DNA of 64,000 nt from Roseivivax lentus (lineage in GTDB: Bacteria > Pseudomonadota > Alphaproteobacteria > Rhodobacterales > Rhodobacteraceae). The stretch's first letter is position 1, and every line of letters begins with the position of its first letter. The notes under the pieces were generated by a model. That model worked only from the letters and a program-made list of their open reading frames with translations. It searched no databases and was not told where the DNA came from. A program made the translations under genes and the position numbers. The stretch lies in NCBI RefSeq assembly GCF_900156805.1, contig NZ_FTOQ01000001.1, forward strand, positions 434,001 to 498,000. The letters run 5' to 3'. Positions 1 through 8,151 of the stretch are shown here, in pieces.

Positions 1-258
1 CGCGCCGCGCATCAGGATTGCGCCGATGCCGCAGCTGACCGCGATCCACAGATCGTAGGGGCCGAACCAGCCCGAGGAGACCGACGCCAGCGTCAGACCC
101 CACCAGCAGGGCAGCAGCAGAAGCCAGGTGCCGATCGGCCGGTCCAGCCGCGACAGCCGCAGATAGGGCTTCAGCCGCTCCGGGGCGCGTCGGTCCACCC
201 AGTTCCCGCTCACCGCATCGGCGATCTGGCCCTCTGGCGCTTCGTGTCGGTCGGTCAT
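1..258 (-). CDS. ubiA: 4-hydroxybenzoate octaprenyltransferase, N-terminal part
   Basis: This is the first 86 codons of a minus-strand gene cut by the window edge. The product would prenylate 4-hydroxybenzoate in the inner membrane during ubiquinone synthesis. The visible part has a hydrophilic leader of about 35 residues, then the typical UbiA entry LRLSRLDRPIGTWLLLLPC followed by the first membrane segments. The aspartate-rich catalytic motifs lie outside the window. The ATG is 11 bases from the divergent rsmE start, so both promoters must share or overlap a very small region. The family call is firm from the LDRPIGTWLLLLP signature. Confidence 0.85.
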   Translation of the reverse strand, partial: MTDRHEAPEGQIADAVSGNWVDRRAPERLKPYLRLSRLDRPIGTWLLLLPCWWGLTLASVSSGWFGPYDLWIAVSCGIGAILMRGA

Positions 259-269
259 AGGGTCCGCCC

Positions 270-1013
270 ATGTCAGGAATTCGCCTGTTTGTATCAGCGC
301 CCCTGTCCGAGGGGCAACCGGTCGAGATCGGACGCGATGACGCGCATTACCTCTTCGGGGTGATGCGGCAGGGCGCGGGCGGTCGCGTGACGCTGTTCAA
401 TGGCCGCGACGGCGCCTGGGAGGCCGAGATCACGCAGGCGGGCAAGCGCGGCGGCGTGCTGACCTGCCGCGCGCAGACCGCGCCGCAATGGGACCCGCCC
501 GACCTGTGGCTGCTCTTTGCGCCGGTGAAGAAGGCGCGCACCGATTTCATCGTCGAGAAGGCGGTGGAGATGGGCGTGCGGCGGCTGGTACCGGTGGCGA
601 CCGAGTTCACCAATTCCGAACGACTGCGGCAGGACCGGCTGCAGGCCCATGCCAAGGAAGCGGCCGAACAATGCGGCGCCGTCTTCGTGCCCGAAGTGGC
701 CGAGCTGCAGAAGCTGTCGCGGGTGCTCGATGACTGGGATGACGCGCGGCGGTTGATATTCTGCGACGAGGCGACGGCGCGCGCGGGGGAGGGCTCATCG
801 GCCCGGGCGGGCCTTTTCGCAGAGGCGGGCGGCACGGGGCCCTGGGCCGTGCTGATCGGCCCCGAAGGCGGGTTCTCGGAAGGCGAACGCGCCCGGCTCT
901 ACGGCATGGCCGCTGCGCATGTGGCCAGCCTCGGCCCGCGCATTTTGCGCGCCGACACCGCCGCCGTGGCCGCGCTGACCCTGTGGCAGATGCGCTTCGG
1001 GGATTGGCGATGA
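270..1013 (+). CDS. rsmE: 16S rRNA m3U1498 methyltransferase RsmE
   Basis: RsmE methylates N3 of U1498 in helix 44 of 16S rRNA using S-adenosylmethionine. At 247 residues it has the usual family length. The N-terminal PUA-like part (about 1-75) contains HYLFGVMRQGAG, and the C-terminal SPOUT knot carries LIGPEGGFSEGE near residue 195 and LGPRILRADTAAVAAL near 225, both hallmarks of RsmE. The start is the ATG just downstream of the divergent ubiA. The TGA overlaps the ATG of the next gene (ATGA), suggesting translational coupling. An ubiA/rsmE pair next to gshA is common in Rhodobacteraceae (recalled). Confidence 0.93.
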   Translation: MSGIRLFVSAPLSEGQPVEIGRDDAHYLFGVMRQGAGGRVTLFNGRDGAWEAEITQAGKRGGVLTCRAQTAPQWDPPDLWLLFAPVKKARTDFIVEKAVEMGVRRLVPVATEFTNSERLRQDRLQAHAKEAAEQCGAVFVPEVAELQKLSRVLDDWDDARRLIFCDEATARAGEGSSARAGLFAEAGGTGPWAVLIGPEGGFSEGERARLYGMAAAHVASLGPRILRADTAAVAALTLWQMRFGDWR

Positions 1014-1543
1014 GCGGCTTCATCCGGCCCGAGGCGTGCGCGCTGCTGCGCCGATGGCGCGAGGCGCTGGCGGGCGCCGGGATCGTGGCGCTGGGTGCGC
1101 TGATCTGGGTCGTGGCGCTCGGTTGGGTGGTGGCGGGATTCGGCGCGATCGTGGCCTTGGGCGGTGTTGGGCTGCTGCTCCTCGGCCTGCAGCGCGGGCG
1201 CTTCCGCAGCGGCGAGGACGGGCCGGGGATCGTCACCGTCACCGAGGGCCGGCTGATGTATTTCGGGCCGCTTTCGGGCGGGGTTGCCGATCTCGACGAC
1301 GTCACCGAGGTGACGCTCGACCGCGATGGCCGGCCCGGACATTGGCAGATTGCCCATCAGAGCGGCCCGCCACTCCATATCCCGGTGACCGCGACCGGAA
1401 CGGACGGGTTGTTCGACGCGTTCGCGGGGCTGCCCGGCTTCGACACCGAGGCGATGCTGCGCGCCCTGCGCGCGCCGGGCACGGGGCGGTTGCGGGTCTG
1501 GCAGCGGCCGGGCCGGACACCCGCGCGCCCGCGGCTGCATTGA
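1010..1543 (+). CDS. Hypothetical two-helix membrane protein
   Basis: The 177-residue product is not recognised as a named family. Residues about 17-65 form two closely spaced hydrophobic segments (around GIVALGALIWVVALGWVV and AIVALGGVGLLLLG). A soluble C-terminal domain of about 110 residues follows, with the character of a PH-like beta domain (VTVTEGRLMYFGPLSGG). The start is the ATG overlapping the rsmE stop; an open frame extends 9 codons further up inside rsmE but has no advantage. It lies between rsmE and gshA and may be cotranscribed with rsmE. Function is unknown. Confidence 0.7.
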   Translation: MSGFIRPEACALLRRWREALAGAGIVALGALIWVVALGWVVAGFGAIVALGGVGLLLLGLQRGRFRSGEDGPGIVTVTEGRLMYFGPLSGGVADLDDVTEVTLDRDGRPGHWQIAHQSGPPLHIPVTATGTDGLFDAFAGLPGFDTEAMLRALRAPGTGRLRVWQRPGRTPARPRLH

Positions 1544-1630
1544 CACCTGCCGCAATCCTGACCATGGCTTGACCCGACGATCGGGCCGACCATCTGAGGC
1601 GAACCCGAGCCCAAAAGACGGAGCGCCCCC

Positions 1631-3001
1631 ATGTCCATCCCCCAAAGCGGCGGCGGGCTGATCGAGGATCAGTCGCAACTGGCGGAATACCTCGAAGCGG
1701 GCTGCAAGCCCAAGGCGGACTGGCGCATCGGCACCGAGCACGAGAAGTTCGGCTATCTCAAGGGATCGCTCGACCCCTTGCCCTACGAGGGCCGCCAATC
1801 GGTGCGCGCGGTGCTCGAGGGCCTGCGCGACCGCCATGGCTGGGCGCCCGTCGCGGAGGCGGGCCACCTGATCGGGCTGGAAAAGGACGGCGCCAATATC
1901 TCGCTCGAACCGGGCGGTCAGCTGGAGCTGTCGGGCGCGCCGCTCGAGACGATCCACCAGACCTGCGACGAGGTGAACCAGCATCTCGCGGAGGTGCGCG
2001 ACGTGGCCGAGGCGCTCGATGTGGGGTTCATCGGGCTCGGCGCCGCGCCGCACTGGACCCATGACGAGATGCCGATGATGCCCAAGGGCCGTTACCGGCT
2101 GATGACGCGCTACATGGACGAGGTCGGCACCATGGGCAAATCCATGATGTACCGGACCTGCACCGTGCAGGTGAACCTCGATTTCTCCTCCGAGGCGGAC
2201 ATGGTGCAGAAGATGCGCGTGGCGCTCGCGCTGCAGCCGGTCGCGACCGCGCTCTTCGCCAATTCGCCCTTCTTCGAGGGCAAGCTCAACGGCCACAAAT
2301 CCTGGCGCTCGCGCATTTGGCGCGACCTCGATCCCGCGCGCACCGGCACGCTGCCCTTCGTCTTCGACGCGGGCTTCGGCTTCGACGCCTGGGTCGAATA
2401 CGCGCTCGATGTGCCGATGTATTTCGTCTACCGCGACGGCACCTATGTGGACGCGCTGGGCCAGTCCTTCCGCGATTTCCTGAAGGGCGAACTGCCCGCC
2501 CTGCCGGGTGAAAAGCCGACGCTGTCGGACTGGGCCGATCACCTGACGACGATCTTTCCGGAGGCCCGGGTGAAGAAATTCATCGAGATGCGCGGCGCCG
2601 ATGGCGGCCCCTGGCGCAGGCTCTGCGCGCTGCCCGCGTTCTGGGTCGGGCTGATGTACGACCAGGGCGCGCTCGATGCGGCCTGGGACATTGCCCAGGC
2701 CTGGGATGCGGAGACCCGCGAGGCCTGGCGCGTGGCGGCCTCGGTCGACGGGCTGTCGGCGGAGGTGGGCGGCGTGAAGATGCACGACCTCGCGCGCGAG
2801 GTGGTGGCGCTCGCCGAGGGCGGGCTGAAGGCCCGCGCGCGCCCCGGCGCCGGCGGAATGCTGCCCGACGAGACGCATTTCCTGAACGCGCTCAAGGACA
2901 GCCTCGAAAGCGGGGAGACCCCCGCGGACGAGTTGATCCGGCGCTTCGAGACCGACTGGAACGGCGATGTGACCCGCGTCTTCGCGGATTATTCCTACTG
3001 A
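1631..3001 (+). CDS. gshA: Glutamate--cysteine ligase, plant/alphaproteobacterial type
   Basis: This enzyme joins glutamate and cysteine with ATP, the first and limiting step of glutathione synthesis, in the cytosol. The 456-residue length and the motifs IGTEHEKFGY (about 34-43), ANISLEPGGQLELSG (about 95-110), and YRLMTRYMDEVGT followed by MMYRTCTVQVNLDF (about 155-190) fit the class found in plants and alphaproteobacteria rather than the E. coli GshA fold group. The start is preceded by a GGAG about 8 bases upstream. The gene is convergent with the gamma-glutamyltransferase at 3104, so synthesis and breakdown of glutathione are encoded side by side. Confidence 0.93.
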   Translation: MSIPQSGGGLIEDQSQLAEYLEAGCKPKADWRIGTEHEKFGYLKGSLDPLPYEGRQSVRAVLEGLRDRHGWAPVAEAGHLIGLEKDGANISLEPGGQLELSGAPLETIHQTCDEVNQHLAEVRDVAEALDVGFIGLGAAPHWTHDEMPMMPKGRYRLMTRYMDEVGTMGKSMMYRTCTVQVNLDFSSEADMVQKMRVALALQPVATALFANSPFFEGKLNGHKSWRSRIWRDLDPARTGTLPFVFDAGFGFDAWVEYALDVPMYFVYRDGTYVDALGQSFRDFLKGELPALPGEKPTLSDWADHLTTIFPEARVKKFIEMRGADGGPWRRLCALPAFWVGLMYDQGALDAAWDIAQAWDAETREAWRVAASVDGLSAEVGGVKMHDLAREVVALAEGGLKARARPGAGGMLPDETHFLNALKDSLESGETPADELIRRFETDWNGDVTRVFADYSY

Positions 3002-3038
3002 CCGCAAGCGGCCGTCCCCGGCGCTGATCGGGTTTCGC

Positions 3039-3082
3039 CCCGGCTGCGCCGGGCCGATCCGCGCGGGGGCTGCGCCCCCGCG
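3039..3082. terminator. Twin GC-rich hairpins between convergent genes
   Basis: Two perfect stem-loops with the same TGC loop sit in the 102-base gap between gshA and ggt. The first has arms CCCGGC/GCCGGG (3039-3044 and 3048-3053). The second has arms CGCGGGGGC/GCCCCCGCG (3062-3070 and 3074-3082). Neither is followed by a T-run. The position suggests a bidirectional 3' end or a processed mRNA end rather than a classical intrinsic terminator. Confidence 0.55.
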
Positions 3083-3103
3083 GTCAGCCCGCGGCGGGGC
3101 CCG

Positions 3104-4678
3104 TCAATAGCCGAGCGCCGCGCCGTCCTTGCGGGCGTCGGACGCCCCTTCGAGCGTGCCGTTCTCGTGGATCACGATCGCCTGCGCGCCGCCGATCGGC
3201 CCGTCGGGCACCACCACGTCATGCCCCATCTCGGCCAGCGCCTGCCGGACCTCGGGCGCGTAGCCGCGCTCCACCGACAATTGCGTGCCTTCGGCGAAAC
3301 AGCGCGGCCCGTCGATGGCCGCCTGCGGATCGAGACCGAAATCGGCGATATTGGTCAGGAACCGCGCATGGCCCGCCGATTGGTACTGCCCGCCCATCAC
3401 GCCGAAGGGCATGGTCACGCGGCCCCCCTCGCGCAGCATGGCCGGGATGATCGTGTGCATCGGCCGCTTGCCCGGCGCCATCTCGTTCGGATGGCCCTCG
3501 GCCAGCGAGAAGCCCGCGCCCCGGTTCTGCAGCAGGATGCCGAACTTCTCCGAGGCGAGCCCCGATCCGAAGCCATGGAAGATCGAGTAGATCAGCGAGA
3601 CCGCCATCCGGTCGCGATCCACGACGGTGATGTAGATCGTGTCCTTGTGCACCGCTTCGGTGATCTCGGTCACCGCGCGCTGGGCGCGTTTGGGGTCGAT
3701 CAGCGCCGCAAGCGCCTCGGCGGTCGCGTCGCTCAGCATGTGGTCGAGCCGGGTCATGTAATCGGGATCGGAGAGGAAGCGGTTGCGCGCGTCATAGGCC
3801 AGCTTGGTCGCTTCGGCCTCGATATGCGCCCGCTCCGTGCCCCAGGGATCCATCGCCGCCAGATCGAAGCGCTTGAGGATGTTCAGCAGCAGGATCGCCG
3901 TCGCGGACTGGCCGTTGGGCGGATGCTCCAGGAGGTCGCGGCCCTTGTAATGTCCCTCGATGGGCGCGCCGAGCGTGGCCGCGACCTCGGCGAAATCCTC
4001 CGCCTTGTGCGCGCCGCCAGCGGCGCTCAGGGTGCGCAGCATGTCCTCGGCGACCTCGCCGTCATAGAAGGCCTGCGGGCCGTCGCGGGCGATGCGGCGC
4101 AGCACCTCGGCCTGGCCGGGCAGGGCGAAGACGTCGCCGGTGCGATAGGGTGCGCCGTCCTTCAGGTAGTGATCGCGGGCCGCGCCCTGCAACGTGCCGG
4201 CCTGCGCCGCCCAGTCGAAGGCCACGCGGGGCGCGACGGGCACGCCCTCCTCCATGTAGCGGATCGAGGGGGCGAGGCTGTCGGCGAGGCCGAGCTTGCC
4301 CCAGCGCTCGGACATGCGCGCGAAGGCGTCGATGGCGCCGGGGATGGTGACCGCATGGGCGCTGTGCTCCGGCACCGTCTCGTGACCCGCGGCGCGCAGC
4401 GTCGCGGCCCGCGCGCCCGCCGGGGCACGGCCCGAGCCGTTCACCGCGACGACGTCTTCGCCGGGCCGGGAGATCAGGGCAAAGCAATCGCCGCCGATGC
4501 CGGTCATCTGCGGCTCGCAGAGCCCGAGCAGCACACCGCCCGCGATCGCGGCATCGACGGCGTTGCCGCCGAATTTCAGGATATCGATGGCAACCGCGGA
4601 GGCCAGCGGGTGCGAGGTCGCGACCATACCGTTGCTGGCGTGAACGGAGGAGCGTCCGGGCAGGTGAAAATCGCGCAT
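3104..4678 (-). CDS. ggt: Gamma-glutamyltransferase family protein
   Basis: The 524-residue product is an N-terminal nucleophile hydrolase that cleaves or transfers gamma-glutamyl groups from glutathione and related amides. The large-subunit part starts with VATSHPLASAVAIDILKFGGNAVDAAIA, shown here in part as GGNAVDAAIAGGVLLGL, and the autoprocessing site is at about residue 345 (HKDTIYITVVD), with the Thr of DT as likely nucleophile. The small-subunit part has GAGFSL and the glycine-rich PFGVMGGQYQ. There is no signal peptide, so unlike E. coli Ggt this one looks cytoplasmic. Substrate could differ from glutathione. It is convergent with gshA. Confidence 0.88.
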   Translation of the reverse strand: MRDFHLPGRSSVHASNGMVATSHPLASAVAIDILKFGGNAVDAAIAGGVLLGLCEPQMTGIGGDCFALISRPGEDVVAVNGSGRAPAGARAATLRAAGHETVPEHSAHAVTIPGAIDAFARMSERWGKLGLADSLAPSIRYMEEGVPVAPRVAFDWAAQAGTLQGAARDHYLKDGAPYRTGDVFALPGQAEVLRRIARDGPQAFYDGEVAEDMLRTLSAAGGAHKAEDFAEVAATLGAPIEGHYKGRDLLEHPPNGQSATAILLLNILKRFDLAAMDPWGTERAHIEAEATKLAYDARNRFLSDPDYMTRLDHMLSDATAEALAALIDPKRAQRAVTEITEAVHKDTIYITVVDRDRMAVSLIYSIFHGFGSGLASEKFGILLQNRGAGFSLAEGHPNEMAPGKRPMHTIIPAMLREGGRVTMPFGVMGGQYQSAGHARFLTNIADFGLDPQAAIDGPRCFAEGTQLSVERGYAPEVRQALAEMGHDVVVPDGPIGGAQAIVIHENGTLEGASDARKDGAALGY

Positions 4679-5467
4679 GGCCCTCAGGTCCTTGATGGGA
4701 ATGAGGGGCCGTTATGGCGTGTCCGCGGCGGGACGACAATGGGGGCTAGGGGGAACGTGGGGAAGGGAGATAAGGCCTCGACGCCACACACTGGGTGGGG
4801 GCTAAAAACTGCGTGGCGCCGAGGGAAGCTTATTGCAGCTACAACCGCGATTCTGACCGTCCAGTGTGTCTTGAGTACGAACGGAATCGGGTCTTTTTGG
4901 GGCGCGACCGACGCGGCGCAGCCGGGGGCACAACCCTGGCGGGACCGGGCGGCGCGGCTTTGAGTTGGCGGACGTGTTCGTCTGCGAAATGCCGAGGAAT
5001 TTTTCCGATGTGGGAGGGCGGATCTCGCCGAGAATCCCGGGGCCGAAGAACGGGCCGGGGCCTGCCGCTCTGACGCTTCCGTCAGGATCGGCGGCGCTGG
5101 CGCGGCGCGTTGATTCGACAGAGCTGGCAGGATCGGCGGCGCTTGCGCGCTGCGCAAGAATGGCAGGGCTGGCAGGACGGCCAGCGCTGGCACGTCGCCC
5201 AAGATCGGCAATGCGCGCAGATATTGCGGCGGTGAAACCTCTTGCGGTCCGGGAGATCTGGCCGCGCCAATCTACATCGAAGATCCAATGGGGCTGCAGG
5301 TGAACACCGGCTGGAGCCCATAACGCGCCGGTCGGTTCTGACAAGGCACGGAGCCCCGCGCCCGGCGACCAAGCTTGTGCGCCCTGCAGAGGCCGGCGAC
5401 CGGTCGCAGTTCCGTGCTCACCGCGCCCAAAGGCTCCTTCGGGGCGGGCGGCAGTGCAGCCCCCCCT
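4679..5467. other. Long gap with no supported gene
   Basis: About 790 bases separate ggt from the anti-sigma-type kinase gene. Several open frames cross it on both strands, but none has a recognisable domain, a good ribosome site or family-like composition. Base composition around 4790-4900 and 4970-5010 is visibly less GC-rich than in the flanking genes. The stretch holds a 45-base periodic repeat (5085-5219). It may contain a decayed gene or a small RNA, but nothing specific can be called. Confidence 0.5.
5085..5219. repeat. Three imperfect 45-base direct repeats
   Basis: Three consecutive 45-base units (5085-5129, 5130-5174, 5175-5219) are related. The first two share 21 of 22 bases around CAGGATCGGCGGCGCT (starting 5083 and 5128). 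Because 45 is divisible by 3, any open frame through it shows a 15-residue repeat; on the plus strand this reads GSAALARRVDSTELA, GSAALARCARMAGLA, GRPALARRPRSAMRA. Whether it is translated is unclear. Confidence 0.55.
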
Positions 5468-5944
5468 TCAGCCGGACATGCGCAGCGTGACCTGCAGAAC
5501 GTTCTCTTCCTCAAGCCGGGTATACGCCACGCTCTCGGCAAAGCTGCGGATGAGCAGCCAGCCATAGCCGCCCTCGGCGAGATCGCGGCGCTCTCCGCTG
5601 AGGTCGGGGCCGGGACCGGCCAGCAGCAGACCGTCCGGCAAGGGCGCGCCGTTGTCCCGAAAGGTCAGGCGGCAGGGCGGGGCGGGGTCGATCTCCAGCG
5701 TGATCCACCCATCGCTTCGGCCGGGCAGCGCATGTTCGACGATGTTGTTCAGCGCCTCGGCGCAGACGAGGGCCATGCTGGCCGCGATATCGGGCGCATA
5801 GCCCGCTATCCGCAGGTCGGCATCCACGCGCACGCAGATGAGGCTGACCTGCCGGGGGCGCGGGCCGATCTCGTAGTGCCAGGCGCGGTCGGCGTCCGGC
5901 TGCGTTCGGGGCGGCGGCGGGCCCTCTCCGGGGGGGAGGACCAT
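5468..5944 (-). CDS. Anti-sigma-type serine kinase (RsbW/SpoIIAB-like ATPase)
   Basis: This is a small GHKL-fold ATPase, expected to bind and phosphorylate the STAS protein encoded directly upstream. The N box is ALVCAEALNNIVEHAL (about residues 70-85 of the 158-residue form), followed by the G1-type LTFRDNGAPLPDG and the G2-type GGYGWLLIRSFAESVAY. Three in-frame ATGs are possible. The ATG at 5944 was chosen because it lies 4 bases after the STAS stop; the two longer forms would overlap that gene. No cognate sigma factor or PP2C phosphatase is visible in the window, so the target of the switch is unknown. Confidence 0.8.
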   Translation of the reverse strand: MVLPPGEGPPPPRTQPDADRAWHYEIGPRPRQVSLICVRVDADLRIAGYAPDIAASMALVCAEALNNIVEHALPGRSDGWITLEIDPAPPCRLTFRDNGAPLPDGLLLAGPGPDLSGERRDLAEGGYGWLLIRSFAESVAYTRLEEENVLQVTLRMSG

Positions 5945-5948
5945 CGCG

Positions 5949-6287
5949 CTAAGCGGCATTTTGCGACAGCGCATCGTCAAGCGTCGCATGGATGCGGAAG
6001 ATCGTATCCATGCGCGTCAGCCGGAACACGGTTTCCACAAGCGGGTTGAGGGCCGCCAATTCGAGCTTCTGCGCATCCTCCAGCTGTTTCATGGCCGCGA
6101 CGATCGCGCCGAGCCCGCTTGAATCGATGAAACTGACCTGCCCCAGGTCGAGCAGGATCCGATCCTGCGCCCCGATACTGGCATCGCGCATGCCGTCCTT
6201 GAATTCGAGCGCGACCGCCGCGTCGATCCGGTCCGCCTGGACCGAGATGACGCGGACCGGTCCCGCATCGCTGGCGTTGAGCTGCAT
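5949..6287 (-). CDS. STAS-domain anti-sigma factor antagonist
   Basis: The 112-residue protein is a single STAS domain. Its signature ILLDLGQVSFIDSSGLGAIV (about residues 44-63) contains the conserved Ser pair after Asp that is the usual phosphorylation site in SpoIIAA/RsbV proteins. It would be phosphorylated and held inactive by the kinase encoded immediately downstream. The pair forms a two-gene minus-strand operon with a promoter probably in the 140-base gap at 6288-6427. In related roseobacters such pairs act in stress or envelope signalling (family knowledge); the local role cannot be inferred. Confidence 0.85.
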   Translation of the reverse strand: MQLNASDAGPVRVISVQADRIDAAVALEFKDGMRDASIGAQDRILLDLGQVSFIDSSGLGAIVAAMKQLEDAQKLELAALNPLVETVFRLTRMDTIFRIHATLDDALSQNAA

Positions 6288-6427
6288 CGTGACGACCCCC
6301 GAAATTGGCGTTTCGAAGATCAGGCTAGGGTCAAACCTTTACCAATCGGTATGCAGCACCCGGTTTCGGGCGGAAAATGCCGACAATTCGATGCACCGTG
6401 CCGCGCGCGCGCGGCGCCGGGCCATCC

Positions 6428-7318
6428 TCAGGTATCCGGCCGGGGCGCCTCGGCAGCCCCGCCGATCATCCCCGCCAGCCCCTCGAGGGTGGCTTGCAGC
6501 CAGACCCGCAGATCGTTGGCCTGCGCGACATAGGCGTCGAGGAACGGCGCCAGCGCCGGCACCGCCTCGGCGATGGGGGCCGCGAAGATGTAGAGCGCCA
6601 GCGCCAGCACCGCGATCAGGATGCCGATCGCCATCCCGCGCGAAAAGCCTGATCGCCCGTCATCGGTGGCCTCGGGGGCCCGACCCTCGGGGGTCTCGGT
6701 CGGGCGCCGGTCGGTGGCGGCGCGCAGCGTCTGGTTGATCTCGTCGATATCGGGCAGCATTTCGCTGCGCGACGATCCGGCGGCGCGTTCCGCGCGCGGG
6801 GGCGGCGGGGCAGGCGCGGCCTCGGCATATTCGGCGGTGGGCCGGTCCGCGGCGGTGGTGGCGCCGTCGCCCGCGGGGCCGCGCATCTTGGCCATGCGTT
6901 CCCGGGCCTGCCGGGTGCGGCGTTCCTCCTCGGTCTCGCTGGCGCTGTCGAGCCCCAGCTCGGGCTGGCTTTCGAGGCCGCCGCTATCTGCGCGCCGCGC
7001 CTCGGCCTCGCGCTGGGCCTCTTCGCGCAGCACCTCGGCGACCGACGGGTCGAGCCCGCGCCGCTTGGCCCCGGCCGGCGTTTCGGGGCCGCTTTGCTGT
7101 GGCGACAGCCCGTCCTCGGGGTCCGGTTCGGCGTCGGGCGCGTCTTCGGTTGGCGCTTCCAGAAGGTCGTCCGCATCCTCGGGATCGGGCGCGAAATCGG
7201 GGTGATGCTGGAACCAGGTATGCCCGCAATTGGAGCATTGCACGTCGCGGCCTGCTTCGGGGATGACGTCCACCGGAACTTCGTATTGCGCGTTGCAATT
7301 TGGGCAGGTCAGCCGCAT
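6428..7318 (-). CDS. Zinc-ribbon, single-pass membrane protein
   Basis: The 296-residue protein begins with an MJ0042-type zinc ribbon: MRLTCPNCNAQYEVP followed by VQCSNCGHTWF, giving two CxxC pairs within the first 35 residues. A long acidic, low-complexity middle (about 40-215) follows, and then one transmembrane segment near residue 230 (GILIAVLALALYIFAAPIA). The short C-terminus would be periplasmic. It is transcribed divergently from ftsE, an arrangement recalled from many Rhodobacteraceae. A regulatory or scaffolding role at the membrane is possible, but nothing in the sequence proves it. Confidence 0.75.
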   Translation of the reverse strand: MRLTCPNCNAQYEVPVDVIPEAGRDVQCSNCGHTWFQHHPDFAPDPEDADDLLEAPTEDAPDAEPDPEDGLSPQQSGPETPAGAKRRGLDPSVAEVLREEAQREAEARRADSGGLESQPELGLDSASETEEERRTRQARERMAKMRGPAGDGATTAADRPTAEYAEAAPAPPPPRAERAAGSSRSEMLPDIDEINQTLRAATDRRPTETPEGRAPEATDDGRSGFSRGMAIGILIAVLALALYIFAAPIAEAVPALAPFLDAYVAQANDLRVWLQATLEGLAGMIGGAAEAPRPDT

Positions 7319-7473
7319 CGCTTGCTCCGCTTGTCTTGTGCCACCCGAAAACCCCTTGTTTTGGCAACAATAAGCGTCTGTCTCGGACGTTAAAAGACGT
7401 TTTCGTCAAAGCCATGGATTGAAACCGTGCCGATGCTCGGGCACAACATCGCGCAATCCGAAGGGGACCCCGC

Positions 7474-8151
7474 GTGATCGAGTTCGACAAGGTAGCGTAT
7501 AGCTATGGCGGCGGAGAGCTTCTGTCCGACATCTCGCTGGTGCTGCCGCCCGGGTCCTTCCATTTCCTCACCGGCCCGTCCGGCTCCGGCAAGACCACGC
7601 TGATGAAGCTGTGCTACGGCGCGTTGATGCCCACGGCGGGCCATGTGCGCCTGTTCGACCGTGATGTGACCCAGATCGGCCGGGACGGCGTGGCCCTCGC
7701 GCGGCGCCGCATCGGCGTGGTGCACCAGGATTGCCGCTTCCTCGATCACCTGCCGGTGGCCGAGAACGTGGCCCTGCCGCTGGCCGTCTCGGGGGACGAG
7801 GCAGGCACGCATCAGGGCGATCTGGCGGAATTGATGACCTGGGTCGGGCTGACCGACCGCGCCCATGCGCTGCCGCCCGAATTGTCGGGCGGCGAGCGGC
7901 AGCGCGCCGCGCTGGCCCGCGCGGTCATCATGTCGCCCGATGTGATCCTCGCGGACGAGCCCACGGGCAATGTCGACTGGGAGATGTCGCAGCGCCTGCT
8001 GCGCCTGCTCATCGAGCTCAACCGCATGGGCAAGGCGGTGATGATCGCCACGCATGACCTGAGCCTCATCCGCGCCGCCAAGGCGCATGTGCAGGCGCGG
8101 GTGCTGCGCATCTCGAACCGGCGGCTGATTTCGGCGGGGGCGGATCTGTGA
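7474..8151 (+). CDS. ftsE: Cell division ATP-binding protein FtsE
   Basis: FtsE is the ABC ATPase that, with FtsX, links divisome assembly to activation of periplasmic peptidoglycan hydrolases. At 225 residues it shows Walker A GPSGSGKTT (about 34-42), signature LSGGERQRAALARA (about 132), and Walker B VILADEPTGNVDW, the last being typical of FtsE. A Q-loop stretch VVHQDCRFLDHLPVAENV is present. The stop overlaps the ftsX start (ATGA-type, 4 bases). It heads the run ftsE-ftsX-plsC-flavoprotein, all overlapping, which reads as one operon. Confidence 0.95.
   Translation: MIEFDKVAYSYGGGELLSDISLVLPPGSFHFLTGPSGSGKTTLMKLCYGALMPTAGHVRLFDRDVTQIGRDGVALARRRIGVVHQDCRFLDHLPVAENVALPLAVSGDEAGTHQGDLAELMTWVGLTDRAHALPPELSGGERQRAALARAVIMSPDVILADEPTGNVDWEMSQRLLRLLIELNRMGKAVMIATHDLSLIRAAKAHVQARVLRISNRRLISAGADL

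Noticed and set aside
1569-1597. Promoter-like TTGACC with ATCTGA before gshA
   Set aside because: The -10 half matches consensus poorly, so it was not listed as a feature.
899-3007. A 702-codon open frame antisense to gshA
   Set aside because: It is a high-GC shadow of gshA: no recognisable domain, arginine/histidine/alanine-rich composition, and the plus-strand gene has full family motifs.
3167-4963. A 598-codon plus-strand open frame over ggt
   Set aside because: Antisense shadow of ggt; no domain and no ribosome site.
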